Origin: Gordius sp. MW1
Taxonomy: Eukaryota > Nematomorpha > Gordioida > Gordea > Gordiidae
Direction of reading: 5' to 3'
Length of the DNA: 64,000 bases
Assembly: GCA_964036665.1 (NCBI GenBank)
Contig: OZ038531.1
Location: 23,394,591 to 23,458,590, forward strand
The notes below the pieces were generated by a model. That model searched no databases. It worked only from the letters and a program-made list of their open reading frames with translations, and was not told the origin of the DNA. Every line of letters begins with the position of its first letter. The stretch's first letter is position 1. Shown here piece after piece: positions 36,504-47,418 of the stretch. The translations under genes and the position numbers were made by a program.

Positions 36504-39221
36504 TTGACTATTTAGATTAAGAATGAAGGGAATTAAGAGCTTTGTTTTGATTGCTCTAGGGGATCGATAATTGCATAAAGGGCTAGTATATTTAAATAAA
36601 ATTGAAAAGGCTAGGCGTTGAAAGATTTTTTTAAAAGTTAAATCTCTTTCATAACGTTTTGATATAGTAAGAAAATGGTGATGTTTTCAAATAGCATCCC
36701 TTTTTTTGTCACAGGCTTATATATGTTTAAAAATAGGGGCTTAGTTTAATATAGAGTTCAATAAAAAATGACAAATTAACAAGAGAAAATCTTTTGGGGA
36801 AATTAGTAATATTACCGAAACATTTTAGGTATAAAGTGTGCTTTTAGCGTCGCCTAGACGATTTAAATGCACGAAAAAACATGGTTTCGGCTGTCACAAG
36901 TGGATAAATAGTATGTATAAACCATCTAGAATGCTTTAGCAATGTACTTCTAATGAGCATCGCGCATAAAAAAAATGGGCGTTACATTTATATATATAGA
37001 TGTTTAACTATAGTTTATACCCCTATAGTTTCCGAATAGTAGTAATCTATTTCTGCATTCTTTGATTTAATGAACAAAAATAAAATTATCCCCCCCCTGA
37101 CTTTGCCACGATTAGTTAAAAATTGCATGTACAATAAAGAAGATTTGTGTGATATAACTCAGCGTTTACCTGCTGGTACTTGCCTGCGTGATCAAGTAGT
37201 TTAAGAATATTAGGCAAAATGTCGCCCGAGTTTGTTTTCGTTTTTATGCAATTAACATTATTGGATTGTAAAAACTATATGATTCAATTTCTATTCACTG
37301 TACGTCAAATTTTTGGTGAGATACCATATTAATTTTTATCTTATCAATCAGCGACATCGTATAATGGCGTTTATTTAAAAGACTCTAGGAAATTATAACC
37401 GGTGTTTTAATGACACATTTTGAAATTTTTATTATTTAAAACTGTACCCTTCTAGAGGAGGAAAAATAGCGCTTTTTTGAAAAGTCTATCAAAGGAGGTT
37501 TTTAGGAAAGTGAGAGAAAAAATCATTCCGCGAAATCCCAATTTATTCTACAAAAAAACGATGCAGACTTTAAGAAAATTCATTGGGGCCTAAAGGGTAG
37601 CCCAACAAATTTAATAACATGCAGTTCGCAAAGTAACCACCTATAGCTGCAATTTTAGAGGAGTTGTGGTGCACATAATTGCTGGACCAACTGATTTTGG
37701 GAATTTGAGGTATCATTGTTCTGGCAAGGCTGTTGGGTGATGAATACTAAAGTGGAGGGAGCCTGGGATACGACCAGATCATCGGAGACAATTTAAAAAG
37801 AAATCCATGCGGAGCACGGGCTAGGGCATATTTGTGGTAGAGCCAAATATATTGGCGTTTATTGTGCCAAACTTAAAATGCGTTAAAGATTTTTAATTAA
37901 TAATCACTATGTGCGTTCGTCAATGACAAGGGTTCAGGTGCGTGTGAAGTCTGTAAGATTATGAAAGGAATGATTAAGAGTTTATTGGAACGTTTCTTCT
38001 TTTATTATTTACAGGAAAATGAAGTAAAAATCGTCACTAAAGTTTAAGTTGAAGTACAACTGGCTGAAACGAAGAAAAGCTTGCAACTATTACTCGCCTA
38101 AGTAAATGGCCCACCTTTATTCGGGATGATTCAAGGGGTTTGTGGACCTCGTTTAACCAAACGTGAGCTGGAACTCGATAGCAGCACCTTTGATTTACAT
38201 TAAATTTATTAGCACACGAGATCTTGATACCAAACACATCTCCAAACAATTAATTGGGTAATTCGATTAAAGATGGACTGAAGTGGTAAAGGGCTTCGAG
38301 GTTGGTGCCATTGAACATGATACATCGCTTATTTTTATCTACACAGGAAGGGTACCGCTAGCATGGAAAAGATCTGAAAGATGTTAAAGTAATAAATAAA
38401 AGACGGCGTCATAAAACAGATCGAATTTATCCATTTAGCAAGTTTCTGGTGACAGTCAGAAAGAACGATGGGACCTTCTGACGGTAGAAATTATTACCTC
38501 TTTAATGCTAGTATAATCTAGTAATTTATTAAATATACTCGAGAGAGCTTGTTAGTTTAAAGATGGACTTAGCCAAAACCTAGATAATACTAAAGGTCAG
38601 CCCAGAGATGAACCGATGCCTTACGAGTTTGGTGCGCAAGGGTTGTAACGTAACCGCAAGCCTTTCTGACAGGATAATGTATTAAATATTAAAATGAGAT
38701 TAGGAGGAATCTAAAGGAAAACAAAATACACGATTGCTCTTGGTTTCAAAGGCGTTGCGTAATGAGGTATCGTGTCCAACGTAGACATAAGTGTGTTTTG
38801 GGCTAAGGAGGTAACCTCTTTGCGATCGAAGGTAGATAGAAATGATAAAACTTAAATTATTATCAAGCGGGAAATAATAACAAGCAAGAACAAAGTGGAG
38901 TCATTTTGGGGGCTGAAAGTTCATTAAATGTTAAACTCAATGGCTATAATATTTACGAAAAACATGGCGTTAGGGCGAGAAACTACAAATAACTTTGAGG
39001 TGATTAAATCGTAGGCATCGGTGGTGGCATAATTTAATGGACTCAAAGAATAGGCATGGGATAAATTTTTAATCTACGTCAACTGGTATTGAATGGAGAA
39101 TGGTAATTTACTAGTAAGGTTCGACTCGAAATCGAATCTAATTATTCTAGTAACAAATATTAGGCGGTGTCGATGTCGTTTGCTTTAAATAAAGCGGATA
39201 AGTTGAAAAACAAAAGGTAAC
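36504..39221. other. Unassigned, possibly decayed coding DNA
   Basis: From about 37500 to 39200 the base composition is more balanced and lacks long A/T tracts, unlike the surroundings. All frames are broken by stops. Short plus-strand patches such as 'FLVTVRKNDGTF' faintly recall Gypsy-type reverse transcriptase entry motifs, but this is too weak for a call. Confidence 0.3.
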
Positions 39222-40425
39222 TGTAGTGTTGCGTCAATTACTATTTTGCTCGGGGCATATTACTTATGCCTTGAAACTTAATTGACTCATTTACATTACC
39301 TTACTACTTCGCGACGTTAATTGACCAATCACATATAACTCATTCACCACTAAATGTAATTGATTTATTCAATTAATTCGCGATTATATAAAGGCGTTTA
39401 ATTCACTTCTTCATTACCCTTCGAACTCTTTTCTTTTCCCTCACTTTATTATATACCTTAAATAAAGAGTCTCTCCTCCCAATAATTGGTGACCCCGCAT
39501 TTCGGGGGAGCTGTTTTTTTCCCTCCCCCAAGCACGCCCTTAAGCAACGGCGTCTTGGTTTTTTTTTGTTAAAATTATGAAGTTTAGATATTGGGCACTT
39601 CTTAGTCAATCTGTCAGCCAAAACAAATAATGTAAAGACACGATCGAGCCGAACAACCAAACACGTCAACCTCTAAAAATCGAAATCTGCGTGTCCGACT
39701 GCTATGCCTACCTACCTGATTGCTACTACGAAAAAAAAACCTCGATGCCCTGCTACACCTCTACATAGACAACAACAAAGTCTGCCGAACGCCCAACCAC
39801 TGCTCCCCAACCACTGCTCTTCGCATGGCCCTAATCAAAAAAACTCATCTCAACATCAACACCACATGGCCTCTTGCAACGAGCAAAGACTACGTTCGAC
39901 AAAACAATAACACCTACTACCAACGTTCTCACCACCGCTTACCGGTTTAGTTGATGACCGATTGCAATTCCAATATAGATATCTCTGCCCGCGGCATGTA
40001 TCTTATTAATATATTAGATAGCACCACAACAACATACACACTACTCACACCTCGGCCACCTCACTAACAACCACGGTAGGCGTAAGAAAACTGTCTAGTA
40101 GTACGAACATCCCTATATTTTCCATTAACCAAGAAATTTTTCAATTTTATGTAACGCTCCACGTCAACGAAGGAGACTATTTGTAGTGTTGCGTCAATTA
40201 CTATTTTGCTCGCGGCATATTACTTATGTCTTGAAACTTAATTGACTCATTTACATTACCTTACTCTTCGCGACGTTAATTGACCAATCACATATAACCG
40301 CATTCACCACTAAATGTAATTGATTTATTCAATTAATTCGCGATTATATAAAGGCGTTAAATTCACTTCTTCATTACTCTTCGAACTCTTTTCTTTTCCC
40401 TCACTTTATTATATACCTTCAATAA
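39222..40425 (+). mobile_element. Non-autonomous LTR retrotransposon (CsRn1-like PBS)
   Basis: The left LTR (39222 to about 39484) starts 'tgtagtgttgcgtcaatta' and has a TATA-like 'cgcgattatataaagg' and 'aataaagagtctctcctccc'. Right after it stands 'ttggtgaccccgcatttcgg', of the type known for tRNA-Trp-primed CsRn1-clade elements. The interior is only about 700 bp, with a broken, basic Gag-like stretch (39700-39950). The 3' interior end 'cgaaggagactatt' precedes the right LTR (40182-40425), which lacks its last ~20 bases. No pol region is present. Confidence 0.8.
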
Positions 40426-40475
40426 CAACCAACACCAAGTGAATGCCAATACGTTTATTAGCCAGAATATCAGCC

Positions 40476-40659
40476 ATGGGCGTACGCAGGGGGGGGGGGG
40501 GCAGGGGGGGGGGGGCGGCTGCCCCCCCTTAATTTATGAAAAAAAATTTTTTCAATGCAAAAACATTGAAAAATTAAAAAAAATTATGTTTTGCCCCCCT
40601 CTAAATGAACTTTTGAACGTTTTGCCCCCCCCTAATTCAAAACCTGCGTACGCCCATGA
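40476..40659. repeat. MITE, GGGCGTAGCC family, clear 8-bp duplication
   Basis: Starts 'atgggcgtacgcagg' with two long G-runs and ends 'aacctgcgtacgcccatga'. The 8-bp flanks tatcagcc are identical on both sides. It is inserted shortly after the LTR element. Confidence 0.9.
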
Positions 40660-41333
40660 TATCAGCCATATTTAACCACTTGTAAACGAAGCAAGTTCTG
40701 ACTTAAAAATACTATACAAAACCCACCTAAAAAATCACGCCTTATACTTTAGCTGTTTTCTGTAATTGATAACACTCACGTTCATAGCGTTCATAGTCAG
40801 ATTTTATAGCCTTCAAAACATTTTTTTAGTTGTTGGTTGAAAATTAATTGATTGGCACTAAATATAGCTTGATGACTCATCAGCCGAAAAATCTATCCAC
40901 CATCCTTGCATGTTACGCATAAACGAAATATAAAAATTACCAAAGTTAAAATTTAGGAGGTTTTGTTTTAGTGTATAAATTTTTTTGCAGGGACAGGGGA
41001 GAGCAAATAGTAAAAAAAGTAATTCAGCAGGGCATAATTTGTTAAGACTTTACCCATAAATATGTAAAATTTATAATAGTTTTTTGACTTAGCAAAATTC
41101 TTCCTGTCTGGCATAAAATATTAAAAATAATTACAATTTCTATCTTAAAACTTTTCCCATAAACTTGGCAACTTGGCTAATATTTAGGGCAACCCTCCAA
41201 CTATTTTGTAAATATTTATTGTTTTTATTTACAAATATGTCATAATTTAGCTGATGTTATCAACGAGTTGATAGTATATGAAATAACCAATTCGCGCGCA
41301 CATGTATTTCAGCTGATAAAAGTTTTATAAAAT

Positions 41334-42408
41334 ATGCGACTTATACTTTTAACCGATTATGACAATGTTAGCGAATGGGCGGCCAAATATATACGAAGGA
41401 AAATTATAGATTTCAACCCATCGGCTGACCGTCATTTTACTCTTGGATTGCCAACAGGTAATAATTTGTTTAAACAAATGTTGAAACGTGGCAATTTTAT
41501 GTATTTATGTTTAGGGAGCACACCACTTGGGACCTATAAGAAATTAATAGAGTTTTATAAATCTGGTCAAATATCTTTCAAATATGTTACAACTTTTAAT
41601 ATGGACGAATATGTTGGTATTAATCTTTTTTAAAATAACGTTAGCCAATTTTGTTTTAAGCCCTTCCAAGAAATCACCCTGAAAGTTACCATTCCTTCAT
41701 GTGGAACAATTTTTTTAAACATGTTGATATATTACCTGAAAACGTCAATATATTAGATGGAAATGCTCCAGACTTAAAAAAAGAATGTGAGGAATATGAG
41801 GAAAAAATTAAAAAAGCTGGAGGAATTAGATTATTTGTGGGAGGTAATCAATTTTCTATGTGTAAGATACAGTAAATTAGATGGAATTATCTATAAATTT
41901 ATTTTAAGCTTTAACTCTAAATGATATCTGTTAAGGTATTGGTCCCGATGGTCATATTGCATTTAATGAGCCAGGGAGCAGTTTAAAATCAAGAACTAGA
42001 ATTAAAACATTAGCTCAAGAGACTATTAGTGCAAATGCAAGATTTTTTAATAATGATTTGTCCAAAGTTCCTACTATGGCACTAACAGTTGGTGTTGGTA
42101 CTGTTATGGATGCACATGAGGTATTTTTATTTTACATAAAATTATATCTATTTAAATTTATAAATACTTGCTTAATATTAAAAATGAAATTAAAGGTAAT
42201 GATTTTGATAACTGGATCTCACAAAGCTTTTGCCCTTTACAAAGCAATTGAAGAGGGTGTTAATCATATGTGGACTGTGTCAGCTTTCCAAATGCATCCA
42301 CTCACATTGTTTCTCTGTGATGAAGATGCCACTTTAGAGCTCAAGGTTAAAACTGTTAAATACTTTCAAGGCCTCATGCTTATGCACAATCAACTGGTTC
42401 AAGATTAA
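41334..42408 (+). CDS. GNPDA: Glucosamine-6-phosphate isomerase/deaminase, complete
   Basis: Converts glucosamine-6-phosphate to fructose-6-phosphate and ammonia in the cytosol, feeding amino sugars into glycolysis. Five exons: 41334-41457, 41515-41616, 41661-41843, 41936-42120, 42196-42408, all GT/AG with closing phases; 268 residues. Motifs: '[15 protein letters not shown]' (phosphate loop, split by intron 1), 'TFNMDEYVG' (catalytic Asp), '[20 protein letters not shown]' (ring-opening Asp-His-Glu set), '[16 protein letters not shown]', '[17 protein letters not shown]', '[16 protein letters not shown]'. It ends at 'LVQD', about where the longer GNPDA1 tail would begin, so it is closer in length to the core enzyme. 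The ATG at 41334 starts the usual 'M+LI+L' strand. A poly(A) signal AATAAA is at 42481-42486, about 20 bp before the retrotransposon. Confidence 0.97.
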
Positions 42409-42480
42409 ATATTATTCAAGAGCATCGTCCAATGCATATTTTTATCTAGTATTATCTTTTATTTTTTATGGAAGTTTTTA

Positions 42481-42486
42481 AATAAA
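42481..42486 (+). promoter_or_regulatory. Poly(A) signal of GNPDA
   Basis: An AATAAA hexamer 73 bp after the GNPDA stop. The retrotransposon's target duplication starts 15 bp further on, so the cleavage site or downstream GU-rich element may have been displaced by the insertion. Confidence 0.6.
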
Positions 42487-42505
42487 TTTTTAGTACGACT
42501 GGTAT

Positions 42506-42809
42506 TTTTATAGCGTAATAAAATGCGTCAGAAAGGGAAAAAATCCAAGAATCCATTTATGCGATAATTTGGTAATATATAGGAAAAAGCGTGGGAATAA
42601 TAATGTACTTAATTACAATAATGAATGCGAACTCAAATCATGGTGAGAGTGTGGGAAAGTAACTAATGATATTATAACTAATGGGTGAGAGTGTGGGAGT
42701 ATTAACTAAAAAGGAAAAGCACTAATGAGTTAATTTGAGTATGGGAAAAGGCTTAATTTGAGTATGGGAAAAGGCTTAATTTGAGTATGGGAAAAGGCGA
42801 GCTACAGCA
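42506..42809 (-). repeat. 3' LTR of the Mag-type element
   Basis: 304 bp. It holds three tandem copies of a 23-bp unit, 'ttaatttgagtatgggaaaa'+'ggc', at about 42731-42799, and two 'gtgagagtgtggga' words further in. It appears identical to 46725-47028. Confidence 0.95.
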
Positions 42810-42820
42810 TTTCTTTCCCC

Positions 42821-45800
42821 TTAATCGATTCCGTATCTTTGCATCGGGTATTTAATTCGGGTCGACCGTCGTGGTAGTGTAGGTGAAGGTAGTCCAACTA
42901 CGTCAGGATCGATCGGCAAACGGGGCGGGGACGTAAGTGGTATCGTCGAAGATGTGGATGGTGGCGAGTTAAAAGGAAGGGTCGTAGATGGAAGAGTATT
43001 AATGGAGGGCGTCATAGGTGGTGTACGTGAAAAACTAGCTTGCTCCGTGCTGTAATCGTCAAATGGTGAATCATTTGCCAAGTCTGTAGAAGGAGAGGGG
43101 CAGGGCGTTGTCACCTGTGTAGGCAAGTCTTCTTCCATGATTGTATCCGATCGTTTCCTTATGTGGTCGCCATGTCTTTTCCACATCATACCTTCTTCTG
43201 TTTCGATTACGTAAGAAACGGGACCAAGTATTTTACGAACGACTCCTTTGCACCACAATTTGTCACTACTTGTAAAATCTCTCACCCAGACTTTGTCACC
43301 GATTAAAAATTTTCTTCTAATAAAATTATCTTCTTCAAGTTCCCCTACCATCATGTGTGGTTTTAGAAAACTAAACAAACTTAAGGGGTGAATTTTGATT
43401 AACAAATCTGCTGGGGTAAAACCAGTTGTAGGATGGATAGTATTCCTGTAAGAAAACAAGAAATTAAATAATTTATCATTTTTAAAATTTTGCGACTTAT
43501 ATAGGAAATTTTTAAAGGTTCGAATAAAACGTTCGGCTTCTCCATTAGAACGAGGGTGGTAAGGACTTGAATAAATGTTTCGAATATTATTTTTTTTGCA
43601 ATATCCCTTGAATTCAGCACTTGTAAATTGTGGACCATTATCTGAAACAATGGAATTAGGTAGTCCGAAACGAGCAAATATCGATTCGAGGGCATTGATA
43701 GTGCACGATGCACTAATGCTGGTCATAGGGAATATCTCTGGCCATTTGGTATATGCATCGACCAAAATTAGATAATAATAACCGTGAATAGAACCACAAA
43801 AATCTAAATGTAGCCTAGACCAAGGTTTACCAGGGTTTGTCCATTTTTGGGGAGCTAATTCTGGTGTTCCAGAAAACCACTCTTGGCAATTTTTACAATT
43901 ATTAACGTAATTTTGGATGTCCTTATCGATACCTGGATACCATAAATGTTGACGGGCTAGAATCCTAGAGCGGGTCATACCAGGATGGCCTAAATGGAGC
44001 ATATATAAAATATCTTTTCTTAATTTTTGTGGAATGACCACCCTATATCCCCAGAAAAGGCATCCTTTTAGCGTTGTTAATTCTTTTTGGCGTTGATGGT
44101 ACACGACTAGTTCCGATTCCACTTTTTTGGGCCAACCGTGAAGTACGTAATTATATACTTGTCCTAGAACAGGATCTTGACGGGTATGTCTGGCCACATC
44201 TGCCGATGTAATTGGTAATTGCTTAAATGTTTCTTCGTAAATAGCACAAATATCTCCCTCTTGAGATATTGTTTCGTCCGGAACAGCTAACCTTGAGAGC
44301 ATATCTGCACGAGCGTTTTCTTTGGTATTCTTATATCTAATATTAAATTGGTACGGTGTTGTAAATAAAGCCCATCGTTGAAGTCGCGCCGATACAGCTT
44401 GAGGTACGTTTTTGGTTTGATTAAATATTGATAATAGTGGTTTGTGGTCTGTTACTAGAGTGAAGGTTTGGCCATAAATGTATTCTCGAAATTTTTGAAA
44501 TGCAAATATAATGGCTAACGCTTCTTTTTCAATTTGGCTGTAATTTCTCTCCGCAGCGTTGAGTGTGCGCGAGGCAAAAGAAATGGGATGCTCGTACCCC
44601 TTAATTTCATGTGATAAAACGGCGCCGATACCTTCCGCTGAAGCATCGGTGGAGAGTAGCAATGGTAATTGAGGATTAAAATGAACTAAAACAGGAGCAT
44701 TAATTATTTTTTTCTTTATTTTATTAATGGCATTTATACAATCTTGTGTCCAATTCCATTTCACTGATTTTCTTAATAATTTATACAACGGTTGTGCTAG
44801 AGTCGAAAAATTTTGTATAAACTTAGCATAATAGGTAGCCATGCCTAAGAAAGATTGTAATTCTTTAATTGATGTAGGGTCAGGAGCATTTATAATTGCC
44901 TTAGTATTTTTGTTAGTTGTGTGAATTCCTTCCTCGTTTATTATATGTCCAAGATATTCAATTGATTTTTGTAAAAAATTACATTTTTCTCGTTTTAATT
45001 TTATATTAGCCTCATCCAATATTTTAAACACTATTTCGAGATTTTTATTGTGATCCTCAATTGTTTTCCCAGACACGATAATGTCGTCTAAATAACATAC
45101 TACACCATTAATGTTCCTAAATAATGAGTCTATGAAGCGCTGAAATATCGCTGGGGCAGAAGCAATTCCGAATGGAAGTCGAGTATATTGAAAAAGTCCT
45201 CTGTGGGTATTAATTGTTAAAATATTTTGTGATTTTTCAGTAATTTTAATTTGATAATAAGCTTCCTTTAGGTCTAATATGGAGAAATATCTAAAACCTG
45301 CTAATTTAGAAAACAAGTCTTGGATTCGGGGAAGAGGGTATTTTTCAACAACTAGATTATTATTCAAATTTCGGAAATCTCCACAAATTCGTAATCCCCC
45401 ATTTTTTTTAAGAACAGTAACAATGGGCGCTGCATAGTCGGCATATTTTACAGATTTCAAAACCCCTTCATTAACTAGTCGGTCTAACTCCTTATCCACT
45501 TTTTCTTTAATAAAATAAGGGATTGGTCTGGGCCGAAAAAATTTAGGAGAGGATTCGGGTTTAAGTTTAAGTGTTGTATAAAAATCAATAACTCCGGTGG
45601 ATTTATTATCAAATAACGAAGAATATTTGTTAGTAATATCATTCAAATTATTGTAACAATTAACCATATTGATTGAAGAGGGAGTGGTATCATCTTTAAT
45701 CCATTTATGTGCCAGTTGAATTAGGATATGGGGAAAATGTTGCAACCAATCGCGTCCTAATATGTTGTGGCCATGGCCTTCTGATACAATTAACGGCAAT

Positions 45801-46723
45801 TTAAATCGTTTGCCATTTTCAGATACTGTCACCTCGGTTTTTCCTTTCGTTGGTATGGTTGTACCATTATAGCTCTTTAAGATAGTTTTGAGTGGAGAAA
45901 CGTTCCGTACTACAATGTTTCCTCCATTCACCATTGTCACTGATGACCCTGTATCAATTTCAAAATTAACATCTAGATCATTTACCTTTAATGTATAAGT
46001 GGGAAATGACGAATATCCCTTCAAATAATTCACTTGATGATGCGTAACACTGCATTCGCTCTTGCATATTTTTCCAATGTGTCCCTTTTTTTGACATTTA
46101 AAACAAACTGCAGTTCGAAATTTACACATGGCCCGATTATGATTCCCCCCGCATGAATAACAATAATTTAAGGACCTGGGTTTTACCAAATGAATTGTTT
46201 CCGAATGATTCAATAATTGCGATTGTAGTTCTGCCCTTTCCATGGCGCGAGAGGTGTCCAGCGCAATTTGCCATGTCAAATTTTCTATGCCTAAAAGGCG
46301 TTCAACAATCTTTGTTTTCTTTAATCCAGCTACAAACCTATCACGGAGGCTACTTTCAAGGTTCGATCCGAATTCGCAATGGATTGCCACCCCCTTTAAT
46401 CTTGCTGTAAATGCATCGATGGTTTCATCATCCATTTGGGACAACTTATTAAATTTGTAGCGTTGTACGATTGGGTTTAATTTGGGAGAATAAAAGTTTT
46501 TTAGGGCTAAACATAATTCTTCAAAAGGAAGGTTTGCAGGGTCCTGGGGGGCAATAAGGTTTGTAAGTAATTCGAAATTTTCGGTACCTATAACGGATAG
46601 AAATAAGGATTTTTTATCGCAACCGATAACATTGTGAAAATGGTTGAATTGTGACAAGTATAAGTCAAAACTATCGGTAGGATTATATTGATGGAATTGT
46701 ATATTGGAATTCGACCGCGCCAT
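42821..46723 (-). CDS. Gag-Pol polyprotein of Mag-type retrotransposon, 1300 aa
   Basis: One open frame without gag/pol frameshift, ATG at 46723 to TAA at 42821. Approximate residue positions: retroviral-like Gag matrix/capsid region 1-180; two zinc knuckles at 188-228 ('CYSCGGNHNRAMC' and 'CFKCQKKGHIGKIC'); aspartic protease near 256 ('EIDTGSSVTMVNG'); reverse transcriptase near 390-620 with active site 'CYLDDIIVSG' (about 542); RNase H with 'STDASAEG' and 'VTDHKPLL'; integrase zinc site ('HLGH...CKNCQ', about 913-945) and catalytic D, D, E in 'LHLDFCG', 'VSDNGPQF' and 'NGEAERF'. The paired knuckles and K02A2.6-like pol wording place it in the Mag lineage. A proline/serine/threonine-rich tail (last ~90 residues) follows the integrase. 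All key residues are present, so it may be autonomous. Confidence 0.95.
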   Translation of the reverse strand: MARSNSNIQFHQYNPTDSFDLYLSQFNHFHNVIGCDKKSLFLSVIGTENFELLTNLIAPQDPANLPFEELCLALKNFYSPKLNPIVQRYKFNKLSQMDDETIDAFTARLKGVAIHCEFGSNLESSLRDRFVAGLKKTKIVERLLGIENLTWQIALDTSRAMERAELQSQLLNHSETIHLVKPRSLNYCYSCGGNHNRAMCKFRTAVCFKCQKKGHIGKICKSECSVTHHQVNYLKGYSSFPTYTLKVNDLDVNFEIDTGSSVTMVNGGNIVVRNVSPLKTILKSYNGTTIPTKGKTEVTVSENGKRFKLPLIVSEGHGHNILGRDWLQHFPHILIQLAHKWIKDDTTPSSINMVNCYNNLNDITNKYSSLFDNKSTGVIDFYTTLKLKPESSPKFFRPRPIPYFIKEKVDKELDRLVNEGVLKSVKYADYAAPIVTVLKKNGGLRICGDFRNLNNNLVVEKYPLPRIQDLFSKLAGFRYFSILDLKEAYYQIKITEKSQNILTINTHRGLFQYTRLPFGIASAPAIFQRFIDSLFRNINGVVCYLDDIIVSGKTIEDHNKNLEIVFKILDEANIKLKREKCNFLQKSIEYLGHIINEEGIHTTNKNTKAIINAPDPTSIKELQSFLGMATYYAKFIQNFSTLAQPLYKLLRKSVKWNWTQDCINAINKIKKKIINAPVLVHFNPQLPLLLSTDASAEGIGAVLSHEIKGYEHPISFASRTLNAAERNYSQIEKEALAIIFAFQKFREYIYGQTFTLVTDHKPLLSIFNQTKNVPQAVSARLQRWALFTTPYQFNIRYKNTKENARADMLSRLAVPDETISQEGDICAIYEETFKQLPITSADVARHTRQDPVLGQVYNYVLHGWPKKVESELVVYHQRQKELTTLKGCLFWGYRVVIPQKLRKDILYMLHLGHPGMTRSRILARQHLWYPGIDKDIQNYVNNCKNCQEWFSGTPELAPQKWTNPGKPWSRLHLDFCGSIHGYYYLILVDAYTKWPEIFPMTSISASCTINALESIFARFGLPNSIVSDNGPQFTSAEFKGYCKKNNIRNIYSSPYHPRSNGEAERFIRTFKNFLYKSQNFKNDKLFNFLFSYRNTIHPTTGFTPADLLIKIHPLSLFSFLKPHMMVGELEEDNFIRRKFLIGDKVWVRDFTSSDKLWCKGVVRKILGPVSYVIETEEGMMWKRHGDHIRKRSDTIMEEDLPTQVTTPCPSPSTDLANDSPFDDYSTEQASFSRTPPMTPSINTLPSTTLPFNSPPSTSSTIPLTSPPRLPIDPDVVGLPSPTLPRRSTRIKYPMQRYGID

Positions 46724-46724
46724 A

Positions 46725-47028
46725 TTTTATAGCGTAATAAAATGCGTCAGAAAGGGAAAAAATCCAAGAATCCATTTATGCGATAATTTGGTAATATATA
46801 GGAAAAAGCGTGGGAATAATAATGTACTTAATTACAATAATGAATGCGAACTCAAATCATGGTGAGAGTGTGGGAAAGTAACTAATGATATTATAACTAA
46901 TGGGTGAGAGTGTGGGAGTATTAACTAAAAAGGAAAAGCACTAATGAGTTAATTTGAGTATGGGAAAAGGCTTAATTTGAGTATGGGAAAAGGCTTAATT
47001 TGAGTATGGGAAAAGGCGAGCTACAGCA
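46725..47028 (-). repeat. 5' LTR of the Mag-type element
   Basis: Second copy of the 304-bp LTR. Transcription would run leftwards. The inner edge abuts the gag start codon, so the 5' leader lies entirely in the LTR. Confidence 0.95.
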
Positions 47029-47418
47029 GGTATCTTTCTCTATTTATATACTATTAGAACCTTATTTAACTAATAAATGGTACCATTTTTTGCATCTTTT
47101 GCAAAAATTATAATGTTTTACAGAGTATATATAAAAAGTACATTGTTTAAATGGATTTTATATTATATTTAAATTAACTTTTTTGTGTAATCTTGATTTT
47201 TTTTGTTAAAATTACAATAAAGGTTAATAAGTGAAGTATAGGAATCTGAGGAAATCGATTTAGCACAACAGGATGTTTCATGTCAAATCGCTATGTTTTC
47301 GACTGACCCTCTAAGATATTAATTAAATTTGGTGAAACTATTAATATTTTGAAGCTTTGAAAGTTCTAGCTCATTAGGACCACTACTTTTCGAGTTGTCA
47401 AACATTGGTCTTTTACGA

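Larger units (their letters stand above)
42501..47033 (-). mobile_element. Intact Mag-type Ty3/Gypsy retrotransposon with TSD
   Basis: The element proper is 42506-47028 (4523 bp), flanked by the 5-bp duplication ggtat (42501-42505 and 47029-47033). The LTRs (42506-42809 and 46725-47028) are each 304 bp and read the same base for base, a sign of very recent insertion. On the minus strand the 5' LTR is at the right. The gag ATG follows the LTR after one base. A polypurine tract, ggggaaagaaa, fills the 11 bases between the pol stop and the 3' LTR (42810-42820). LTR ends read TGCTGTAGC...CGCTATAAAA, lacking the usual CA end. Confidence 0.95.

Noticed and set aside
42731..42799. Three equally spaced 23-bp repeats, superficially CRISPR-like
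   Set aside because: They are tandem without spacers and lie inside a retrotransposon LTR.
42821..46723. Several plus- and minus-strand frames inside the Gag-Pol region
   Set aside because: Shadows of the gag-pol frame in other phases.
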